From NCBI GenBank assembly GCA_000697335.1, contig JNEM01012593.1, positions 1-34,089 on the forward strand: a stretch of DNA of 34,089 bases, given 5' to 3'. The translations under genes were made by a program, and so were the position numbers. How positions within the stretch are numbered: the first letter of the stretch is position 1; the number at the start of each line of letters is the position of its first letter. The notes below the pieces were generated by a model, which worked only from the letters and a program-made list of their open reading frames with translations, was not told where the DNA came from and made no database searches. Of this stretch, positions 23,619 to 32,767 are shown piece by piece. The stretch is from Conidiobolus incongruus B7586. Its lineage: Eukaryota > Entomophthoromycota > Entomophthoromycetes > Entomophthorales > Conidiobolaceae.

Positions 23619-25865
23619 ATGGAATCTTATAAACAACGGTACGTAGAGAAACAAGTAAATTTATCAACTCGAATTATTATAATTTTTGAATTATTTCATT
23701 CAGCATATTTTCAACAGCTTAATCTAAATAAAATTTCATTATTAGACTTCATATATTTGAAACTTTCACAGATCCTACGAGACCAGCTTATACTGCTACA
23801 AATAATTCTGAACTAGATAACTGGTCAGTCAATTTGAATGAGCTACGCAGATTATGTAAAGGAGGTACCTAAAATCTCACATTCCTATTTTTCCGATTAA
23901 CAGTATTTTTTTTTAGGAATTCCTGATAAACCTGGTATTAGAGCTACATGCTGGAAGGTTCGACTAATATTCACATTAAATATTGATTTAAAACTAATTC
24001 AAATATTAGTTATTACTTGGTGTTTTACCATTAGATAAACGCCAATGGCATGCAGAACTTTCTCAAAAGCGTCAAGATTATTATGTAATATTATTACAAT
24101 AATCATAATTAAAAATTGATTTTTGACTCATATATTTCAGGATTTCGTCAAGGATTTAGTTGTAGACCCAGGTATTAGTTTTCCAAGGCCAGATCAACCC
24201 AAGAAAAAAGTTCTTGATCATGTAATTTTTAATCATATATACTCGGCGAATTTAGTTGCTAACCCAATTATTTAGCCTCTTGATCCCGATCCAAATAGTA
24301 AATGGTCAGTATATTTCCAAGATAATGCCATCTTGGAACAAATTGATATGGATGTTCGCCGTACATTGAGCGATATGGCATTTTTTCAATTACCTGTTAA
24401 CTCATCATCACCTCAATTTCGTGTTCAACAGCTGTCTGCTGACACACATAATTCACCTTTACCACGTAAACTTAGTGATGTACCCTCTCTAATTTCTGAC
24501 AACTCCTCTAATCCTGATTCACCTCCTAAACCAACTCCTTTAAATTTATCACCACCTAAGCAACTACAATCCTTATCCACACCGGTTTCTCCATTCCATC
24601 CTCGTTCTGCTCCATGGCAGTTTGTCTCTGAGGAAAAGAGGAGAAGTCTATTTAAAAGATTAGAAAATGTCAATTCAGATATTGGAATGAGAGAAAGACC
24701 TCAAGCCCAAGCTTCATCCAAATTTAGAAGACAGAGGTCATCATCACATTCATTTATTTCACCCTCTGTCCACGATCTTACAAGCTCATCAGCATTTAAA
24801 CGTCGTCAATCTATTGATCCGACAACTCTTTCTAAATGCTCCATGTCAACTCCATCATCTATCCCTGCTATCACAGAAACACCCATTGTTCAAGATCTAC
24901 ATTGGGAAGCACTTGAGAGAATTTTATTTATTTATGCCAAATTGAATCCTGGCGTTGGATATGTTCAAGGAATGAATGAACTTTTAGGTCCTTTGTATTA
25001 TATTTGTGCCAATGATTCACCTGATTCACCTTTAGACGGATTGGCACATGCAGAAGCCGATGCTTTCTATCTATTCACACAATTGATGGCAGGCCAAAGA
25101 GACCAATTTGTGAGACTCTTAGATTATGATAAGAGTGTTGGCGTTAATGCATCCCTCCAAGAATTTTCCATTATTCTCAAACAAGTGTGTCCTGAGCTAC
25201 ATCAAGATTTTGAATATAAGCAGATTGATCTTGCTTACTTTGCTTTTCGCTGGATTACAGTACTCGGTACACAAGAATTTCCATTACCTGAGGTAATTAG
25301 ATTGTGGGATACATTATTTTCACATGTCCCACTTTCACACTTCCAGGATCTACAAAATCCCACTATATCGCCACTACATACAATGATTCAAATTGGTGTT
25401 GCAATGGTATGCCTCATCAGGGACGAGTTAATTGAAGGGACATTTGTCGATAATATAAAATGTTTGCAAAATTATCCTTTAACAGATATTGGCGAAATTA
25501 TCTTTTACGCATTTCAGCTTGAAGCGTTACCTGAGCACAGTACATTACAAGAATTAATGAACAATAATCATAATCAAAATGATCAGGAAAGTACAAATAC
25601 TGAAGAAGAAATCACTCCCAAAGATCGTATTAACGAGTTAACGCAACAAATGAAAAACTTTGGTAAACAGTTCAAAGATAAACATGGTTCCTTATTCAAT
25701 GCTCCAAATAGCTTCATGATGAAAACAGGGATCAATGATTCGAAGTCATCAATAAGCTCCATGTGGTCGAATACTACCCGTATAATTCCGACAACAGTTG
25801 AAGCTAATTCAATTACCGCACCCGTAAAGAGCTGGTTTCAACAGAAGGGATGGTTTAAAACATAA
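23619..25865 (+). CDS. TBC1D13: TBC-domain RabGAP of the TBC1D13 type
   Basis: TBC proteins switch off Rab GTPases; TBC1D13 acts on Rab35 in animals. Exons: 23619-23638 (uncertain), 23782-23864 (5' end uncertain), 23917-23957, 24010-24084, 24141-24221 and 24276-25865, giving about 629 residues. The N-terminal part has LRRLCKGG and IPDKPGIRATCWKLLLGVLP. The arginine finger lies in IDMDVRR (Arg129, pattern I-x-x-D-x-x-R) and the glutamine finger in YVQGMNE (Gln331). HPLDPDPNSKW before the arginine finger and the block HWEALERILFIYAKLNPGVG are typical of TBC1D13. Between residues about 135 and 295 sits a long Ser/Pro/Thr-rich insertion, longer than I recall in the animal protein. The C-terminal 100 residues are low-complexity and polar. 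The first exon junction is the weak point. Confidence 0.9.
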
Positions 25866-27388
25866 TTGGTAAATCTATTTAATATTCTTGTACATTTTTA
25901 ACCAAATTAAAATCGCGAAGTTTTGATAGCCAACATCCAAATATACTAACTTAACCCATTACCTATAATTCACCCGCTAACTGATTTAACCCAATAATGT
26001 ATATAAATATTAATAATCCAATAATTTAATTATTTCTCCAATAAATTCGATATTTTTGACTAAATTTTAATTGAAGTGAGCTAAAATATTAAAATTCCTT
26101 TTGTTTTAGTGTCAACAAACTCTAAACTTTTTAGTCAACTCGGACCCGCCAATCATATCCAGTACTAAAGATGACCTTATTAACACACAACCTGATGACA
26201 TTGACATCATATGAATATTAGAAAATGCAATAGATCTGCAGATAATCTTCTTATTTTTACTATTAGGAAACTCAAATGGAAATTAGGAAATTAACAAGGA
26301 GATCATTTTCAACTTCCTATTTAACCTAATATTGAACCAATTTTCACTCTAAAATTTTCAATTTAATAATATTTCTCATTTATCAATTATAGAATATATC
26401 AGTATTAAGAACGTTTGTGCATTTAAATATTTATATCAAATTTTTGTATGAATATATCGTTGATATTAATACTGTTACATCTTAATAGTAAAATAAGTTG
26501 AAAAAAAAATATCAAATTCAATTGATGAATTATTCATTATTCAAAATTTAAAAAAAATTTTTTTATACATATATTGTTTCATTAATTTTCTTAATTAATT
26601 ATTTAATATAATTATTTTTTTTATTTTACTTATTTTTAAATTAAATATTTTATTCATTTTAAAAAATTAATATTTTTATAAATATTTTAGATTAAACATA
26701 GAAAAAAATGTTAAATAATTATAATTATAATTATATTACTTTGTTAAGTTGATATAGTCATACTATATTATAATACTCATTTTTCATAGATTAATGATAT
26801 ATTTTATATTGTATATTCTTACTATTTAATTAAATGATGATTAGTCTTTTAGTATTAAGATTTAAATTCATTTGTCAATAACATCTGTATGAATATATAC
26901 AATTCTTTCTATTTTATATATAACTCTAGAAATTTGATTAAAAATTCAATTATATATAATTAGTAATATTTATTTAAAAAATTGTGAATTCTAGCAAGTT
27001 AAATTATTAATATAAATAGCATTCACTCAAAATTAAACCAACCAATCTTATTAAATACACTTTATCTCATATAAATTTCTCATTTTTAAGTAATTAAAAT
27101 TCACAATCGTTACCAAATTCCAAATAAATAACTATCAATTTATTAATAATGTGAATAATAATAGTAAGGATGATGTCAAATTCTATAAAAATTCAAATAT
27201 TTAAATGTAACTAGTATAAATAAAATTATCGATTATTTCAAAGCTTGGGGAACAGTTACCAACAAAATTTTTTATGTTAAACCTGAGAACGTCAATTATT
27301 ATTAGTAATTGCAGTGACAACAGACTGAGTAATCAAGTAATATCCATTTTATATGACTATTTATGAAATACAATATTAACTCAATAAC
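25866..27388. other. AT-rich spacer, nothing recognised
   Basis: About 1.5 kb after the RabGAP stop codon. The first 450 bases are slightly less AT-rich, with a short reading near 26106-26155 (STNSKLFSQLGPANHIQY) that may be chance; the rest is very AT-rich. No gene or RNA is supported. Confidence 0.5.
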
Positions 27389-29110
27389 CCATCTTTTCCA
27401 AATGAAAGATCTATCAATATTATCCGTTCTCCAACTTCAGAATCTCATAACCTTACAGATGCTTCCAGGACTGCTTGTAATAAAATTGACTGTCCCCTCA
27501 ATTAAAGATTTCCTGATGTATTAAAAATATAATATATCAAAATAAATACATTTGATATTTTAGTATCAAAACACTAAATAATTGACAGGTTAGAAATGAT
27601 TTATTTGATGATAAAATGAATGATTAATGTATCAATCAAATTTGGTAAAGCAAGAACCATATAATGAATTTGGAAATATAACATAAATATACAGTATATA
27701 ATATATATTTAAATATAATTGTTAGGCATGGTGGATGAAAGGACAGAGTCAAATAGAAAATCCAATGACTGCCAATGCAAACAATCAAATGACTATACAT
27801 TCAAGTGTCATATCCACCCCCGATTCGAATTTACCTCCTTTCAAGGGTCCTTTACCTCAGTCTAAACAAGTCCCAGGAATACTTTATTATCATACAGTTT
27901 ACTATTATTATTATTATTATTATTACAATTATCAGGCACTACATTTAGTGTAGATGCTTTCAACTATGGATATATACCAGGATGTAAAGCTTATTTCTTG
28001 ACACATTTTTCATGTAAATCACTATATGGGAATATCATCAAAATTCAATTATGATATAGTATACTGCTCCCCAATCACCTACAATCCACTCATGCAACAA
28101 CTCCATGTCAAGCCTGAATACTTGATCAAACTACCTATGAACTAACCAGCAATCATTGACAAAGTATAAGTAACGCTATACGGAGCCAATTATTGTCCAA
28201 GCTCCGCACTATTCCTATTCGAAGTACCCAACCCCATATCATCCAAGAGCCCTCGCACGCGAATTCTACACACTGGGAATTTTCGAGTATCGTCGAATCA
28301 TTGTACAACTCCCGATTTTCAAAATTTAAACCACGTATATTTGATACTACCTACCTGAATCTCAACTGCAAATCCCATCTACAATCCAAGCTGCTGAAAG
28401 AAACTGTGAAGCTGGCAGAGCGGTTCATGAATGGAAATGCATTAATCAACAAATCAAAGCAGTCTACAACCTTTCAATATTGAATAATTTACCCACTTCA
28501 ATGTCGCCTAAAGTCAGTTATAAGATGAAGCTGATTGTTGTAGGTACTTATACTATTGGAAAAGAGCGAATCTTCTTAGCCATTGCTGAAGTTCTGAACC
28601 TAATGATATATGTAACAAAGGGCAAGGAAATGTTATTGAACTGTCACGGAAATCCCAATATTCAGGAATTAATTATCAAAAATCTCGGGGAAGCTGATAT
28701 TCATGTGGTGACAATGATAGAGTTGAACCATATCAAACCCAGGGAGTATTTGGACAGTTCTTAGGGTCATTTCGACCAAATTTTAGCTCTAAAATCTACT
28801 GAATGGACATATTAAAGTCAAGAAAAAAATTAAGAGGACTGTAGCTTATTCAAATTCAAAATTAGTAGGGGATGATAGAGATCAGATAAAATTTCCAAAA
28901 TTGATTCAATCAACGAAAATCACATCGAATGAGGTGCTATACAGCGAGTATTCGTGATTTGAAGAACTACAACAATTTGTCAGGGACATTCGGGCACAGC
29001 AAGCTGAATGGCATAGCCACCGTAAAACCAATAGGTGTGGATTTCAGTCAAGCATATAGCTTATTTAAACCAATGGAAATCAAGTTAAATCTCAAAATAA
29101 TAAAAATCCA
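27389..29110 (+). pseudogene. PSO2: PSO2/SNM1 DNA cross-link repair nuclease, decayed
   Basis: PSO2/SNM1 proteins are metallo-beta-lactamase/beta-CASP nucleases that process interstrand cross-links. Successive pieces in changing frames follow the family order: a possible zinc-finger remnant (NKIDCPLN near 27480); KQVPG; FSVDAFNYGYIPGCKAYFLT; HYMGISSKFNYDIVYCSPIT; GANYCPSSALFLFEVP; RILHTGNFR; DTTYLN; the DRMBL-type block IVVGTYTIGKERIFLAIAEV; GHFDQILALKSTEWTY; and YSEYS before a stop then FEELQQFV. The metal-binding H-x-H-x-D-H region is spoiled near 28010 by a T-run frameshift and an Asp-to-Asn change; the usual HCPG is YCPS, and SEHS is SEYS. The donor before GTTFSVDAF reads GA instead of GT. 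Several internal stops also occur. It is clearly a dead copy; whether an intact gene exists elsewhere cannot be told. Confidence 0.88.
27899..27930. repeat. TAT trinucleotide run within the PSO2 pseudogene intron
   Basis: About nine TAT/ATT units lie between the spoiled donor and the TTATCAG acceptor of the first PSO2 intron. It gives a spurious poly-tyrosine reading if translated. Confidence 0.75.
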
Positions 29111-29182
29111 TTATTCTATACTAAATTATCATTTTATTCTTTTTAAAAGATATTAAATAATAAACTTCCCACCAAAAACCAA

Positions 29183-29953
29183 TTATTTACCCAATCTCTT
29201 ACGTAATGCGCGAGTTCTCTTTCTTAACTTGTTGTACTTGTGCTTATTCATCTTCACCTTGCGCTTTCTCAATACACTGCTCATATGGTAGCTCTTGTAC
29301 AATTTAGGTCTTTGTTGGCGGTTGATATTTAAATCACGTTCTAAATTCAAGAAGAATTGGTCGGCGACTTGCTGGGCGTCACCGTTGAAGCGGGATACTA
29401 AGGGGTGGTCTTTAGGGGAAGCGGGGCCCAAGTTGATCATGTCAAAATCCTTGACGGTGTCGATATATTCCTCCAAGTCTTCGGTCTTGAGAGTGGCGAG
29501 TTTTTCGATAAGACCTTCTATAGCTTCGGCCTGAGCCTCGATGTTGGCTTCGTGTTCGGCATTAGTGGTAGTGGCGGCTTCGGTCCAGCTAGCTAAAGCT
29601 TCGTCAGCCTCCATAGCGCTGACGGAGTTGGAAGTCCACTGTTGAACTGACCCATCACGATTGATACCCAAAAGAGGTTGGTGCATGGCGAAGAATTGAT
29701 GCTTAGCCAAATCATGACGATAGGCAAAATCGTCAGCTGGAGCAACACTATTATTCAGCATCTTTTCCTTGTTTTTGGCTAAAGATAATAAGAGCTTGTG
29801 TTCGTCATCCCTAACGGAAGAGTACTGTTGATTGGGGCTGGGAGGATTGAATCGATAGCTCAAATGACTACGACGCATTATGCTGCCACTAGTCCAATTT
29901 AACTGTCTAGAAATTGTAGATGGTTTTAAAATAGTTTTCGTTAATTGAATCAT
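29183..29953 (-). CDS. COX24: Mitochondrial small-subunit ribosomal protein mS38 (Cox24/AURKAIP1 type)
   Basis: mS38 is a small-subunit mitoribosomal protein; yeast Cox24 is its homologue and affects mitochondrial translation. A single uninterrupted exon encodes 256 residues. The last 35 residues carry the diagnostic basic block, SVLRKRKVKMNKHKYNKLRK followed by RTRALRKRLGK, which ends the protein as in fungal homologues. The first 45 residues hold Lys, Arg, Ser and Thr but no acidic residue (MIQLTKTILKPSTISRQLNW), fitting a mitochondrial import signal and supporting this start. The middle is Ala/Glu-rich and helical with no recognised domain. It is the only intronless gene in the window. It shares a 423-base divergent promoter with the TTI2-like gene, and its 3' end faces the PSO2 pseudogene. 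Confidence 0.85.
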   Translation of the reverse strand: MIQLTKTILKPSTISRQLNWTSGSIMRRSHLSYRFNPPSPNQQYSSVRDDEHKLLLSLAKNKEKMLNNSVAPADDFAYRHDLAKHQFFAMHQPLLGINRDGSVQQWTSNSVSAMEADEALASWTEAATTTNAEHEANIEAQAEAIEGLIEKLATLKTEDLEEYIDTVKDFDMINLGPASPKDHPLVSRFNGDAQQVADQFFLNLERDLNINRQQRPKLYKSYHMSSVLRKRKVKMNKHKYNKLRKRTRALRKRLGK

Positions 29954-30063
29954 AATTATTTTTTATTATTAATTTAGTATTTAAGTATTTTAATATTAAT
30001 TTTGTATTATTTGGATCTGATTTTTGATCTCTGAATTAAATTGAAATGATATAAAAATTTCAT

Positions 30064-30077
30064 AATTATGGGATCAT
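30064..30077 (-). promoter_or_regulatory. CCCATAA element facing COX24
   Basis: On the minus strand this reads ATGATCCCATAATT and is the exact reverse complement partner of the copy at 30276-30289. It lies 111 bases upstream of the COX24 start codon. Confidence 0.4.
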
Positions 30078-30079
30078 AT

Positions 30080-30085
30080 CACGTG
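30080..30085. promoter_or_regulatory. CACGTG palindrome (E-box type)
   Basis: CACGTG is the core site of basic helix-loop-helix factors such as yeast Cbf1 and Pho4. It lies just beside the COX24-proximal CCCATAA element. Function is inferred from the motif only. Confidence 0.3.
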
Positions 30086-30275
30086 CATGAGTTAATTTAA
30101 TTTTGTGGCTTTATTATCATACTGTATTTATAAGGTAATAAAAATCCGGTGATTTTTTATTTCAATAAATCATAATTTATAGTGATATTTTTATTATTCA
30201 TTGATAATATAAGAATAGAATCATTTTCTTTAGAATTCATTAAAAATTAAATATGAATTACAAATTTCTACAAAA

Positions 30276-30289
30276 ATGATCCCATAATT
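30276..30289 (+). promoter_or_regulatory. CCCATAA element facing the TTI2-like gene
   Basis: It reads ATGATCCCATAATT, 88 bases before the start codon of the downstream gene and in the same orientation relative to that gene as the partner copy is to COX24. Confidence 0.4.
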
Positions 30290-30376
30290 TATCATTTTTC
30301 AATTGTTATATATAAATTAGACAAAATGGACGTTTTAATATTAAGTAAAATATCATAAAATAATTAATCCTAAAAA

Positions 30377-31964
30377 ATGAAAGTATTAATAGAAGAAATA
30401 TCATCGGAAAATCATATTGATCTACTTGAAGAACTCATTAAGAATATTGATACAACGTCACAGTGTTCCTTGGAACTTTTAAAGGATGCAACAACTAAAA
30501 AGGATTATATTCAAAGAAATGATAAATTTATTCAACAACTTTCAAATTTCAAAGAACAAATATTTGAATTAGAAATGAATCAAATATATCAGCTCTTCTA
30601 CAACCTGATATATTACAAAATTGATTCTAGTAATTTTCAAACTATCCACTCCCAAATTATTCAACTCTTTACAACTTGCCTCAACTACCTCATAACCCAA
30701 ACCAAATTAGAAGAGTTTTTCAACTTTATAATAATCCATGAAATCCAACCCAAATTCCAACAATCCCCCAAAAACCGTACTTATAACGTATCTAAAATCC
30801 AAAAACCAGATAATAAGAAATACGTTGAAATCGATAATCAACGCTGGAAATTGGAAGATTGTCGCAGTTTGTCATATTTGAAATGGTTATTTACATCCAA
30901 TCCAGATGAATTTGGTGGGATTGATATCATTATTATATATTTGAGTCATTTACCATTTATTGTTCTTCTGATGAAAGATTATGAGTTAGAATTCAAATCT
31001 ATGGGCCTAAATTATTACAATATAATTGTCGATCGATTGGATAGTGACAAATTAATGAAGAGAGGTATTCATTTTATTATTAAAGAACACTACACCTCAT
31101 TCCTAGGTTTCATCAACGACTCTCCTACACTACTCAATCAGTTAATTCAAACTTTTTTTAAATTGATAAAACTAATGGAAATTAGAGGAGATAATGCTGA
31201 GCCATTCGTAGATATTCTAATCCGACGAATTCTATTATACAGTGGATTTACTTTCGATCAAAATAACCAAATTATAGAAATTGTTTTAAAATCTTTCATC
31301 GTTATAATTCTTCAGAATCCCACATATTTAATACTAGATTTAGATGTAAGTAACTCATGCCATTTATATTAATTTATTTTCATTTATTAATCAATTATTT
31401 AGAAAATTTTAAATTTTTCTTTAGATATTCAATCAAAATTAAAATTTATTGATAGAGATTATAATTTTGAAGTTTTAAAATTAAGTTCAAAATTTTTAAG
31501 TTTAGTATTGAAATCTACATTAATCAAGTAATTGTAATTGTAAATTATATTTGTATCAAATATTCATTTTTTTAGGGATGATCAATTTCCATTTAAAATA
31601 TTGGCTAGCTGTTTAAGGGTTTGGTACTTTGCTGTTACGATTCATAATGCATCTTTGAGTAAGTATTAAATGATTATTTTAATTTGGCAACTAATAATTA
31701 TTTTATTAATTAGAAAATCATATCGACAATATCAAATTCGAATTAAATCAAGTAATTGATCTCCTATTTCAAGTATATTCTCAATATTTAGATAGATTTA
31801 AGGTATATATTCTTAGTTATATAATTTAAATTAATACTTATAAATTTTAGAATGATTTTGATAAATTTTTAAATCATCCAATTATCCAACCTCATACAAA
31901 GGAATTTACCTGGATTGAAGACAAATTTAAGACCCTTTCAGATCCCATAATTAGTGAAGTTTAA
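30377..31964 (+). CDS. TTI2: TTI2-like protein (TELO2-TTI1-TTI2 cochaperone)
   Basis: TTI2 is part of the TTT complex, which with Hsp90 helps PI3K-like kinases such as TOR, ATM and ATR to mature. Five exons (30377-31345, 31403-31527, 31576-31658, 31714-31802, 31851-31964) join in frame to 459 residues, near the family length. The whole protein is predicted helical and leucine/isoleucine-rich, as expected of a HEAT-repeat-like solenoid. The core reads YLSHLPFIVLLMKDYELEFK, then SMGLNYYNIIVDRLDSDKLM, matching my memory of the TTI2 pattern 'P-x-x-L-x-L-x-D-D-Y-x-x-x-x-K-x-x-G' and the segment after it. WLFTSNPDEFGG before it corresponds to the usual Trp-containing lead-in. Identification is by pattern only; another ARM/HEAT protein is possible. 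Confidence 0.6.
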
Positions 31965-32229
31965 TTGTCAAGTCTATAATATTAGCACTTAATCTAAATA
32001 TATTTTAATATGATTGAATTAAACAATTTAACCCTAAGATTTCCGAATCAATTAAATATTCAATATAAAATAATATAATATAAAATTATATTGACAGATA
32101 TTCAAAGTATTTAATTAATCTATATTTTTATCATCATTACACATAAATACATACTATTAGATAACTCATCAATTAATCATTAATTTTAAACAATTATTAT
32201 ATAATTTAAATTCGAATCAACCTTAGGTT
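31965..32229. other. 3' spacer of the TTI2-like gene
   Basis: AT-rich DNA without ORFs. It ends in a good acceptor-like sequence (CCTTAG near 32227) directly before the coding-like patch that follows. Confidence 0.45.
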
Positions 32230-32767
32230 GATAATGACACCAACAATGAAGAATTTAAAATTTATAATATTCAATCTCCAGCTATTTTAGATCTCTTTGA
32301 TTTTTTGCATTTAATAATTAAGGTAGCAAATCTTACATTTATATTTCAAATCATTTTAATAATTTTCAATCAGATAAGATTAATTATATTAAAGAAGTTT
32401 CTGAAATTCAAAAATTTAAAATTGAAATTTTGTTAATTTCTATTAAATTTTAATTAACCTAAATTATATTACAATTTAAATTATTTTTAATTGTAATTGG
32501 TCACATTATTAAACTATTGATTAGATTAAATATATCAATGTATCATATTAATATATATTTGGATTTACCCAATCAATAACTCTCAGATTATATGATAAGC
32601 TATCTAAATTCCAATGAAGCACTTTAAGCTGTGAATTTAGTTAAAATAATGAAATTAGGTAATATTGTGAATAAGACAGTGGTTTTTGCAACTTTAAAAT
32701 ATATAAATAACGATAATCTTACTAATAACTATAAAAAACTTAATATAAAGCTTAGTTTTTAATTACA
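32230..32767 (+). pseudogene. Coding-like relic, possibly BTB/Skp1-fold
   Basis: Two protein-like stretches lie in order. The first, at 32230-32322, reads NDTNNEEFKIYNIQSPAILD then LFDFLHLIIK, preceded by an acceptor-like CCTTAG and followed by a possible GT donor. The second, at about 32560-32767, reads DYMISYLNSNEAL, a stop, then AVNLVKIMKLGNIVNKTVVF and ATLKYINNDNL, and ends at TAA. Strand-helix spacing and the run 'L-x-x-V-x-L-x-K-x-x-K-L-x-x-I-V' recall the later helices of Skp1 or BTB folds, but this is a weak impression. In-frame stops and the lack of a start suggest a relic. The AT bias makes chance a real alternative. Confidence 0.25.

Larger units (their letters stand above)
29954..30376. 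promoter_or_regulatory. Bidirectional promoter between COX24 and the TTI2-like gene
   Basis: The 423-base spacer separates two start codons facing outward. It contains a perfect 14-base inverted pair built around CCCATAA and one CACGTG palindrome at 30080-30085. The symmetric placement (111 bases to one ATG, 88 to the other) suggests one element per direction. Confidence 0.5.

Noticed and set aside
27895-27935. Poly-tyrosine stretch in an ORF within the PSO2 relic
   Set aside because: It is translation of a TAT repeat in an intron whose acceptor precedes the conserved FSVDAF block.
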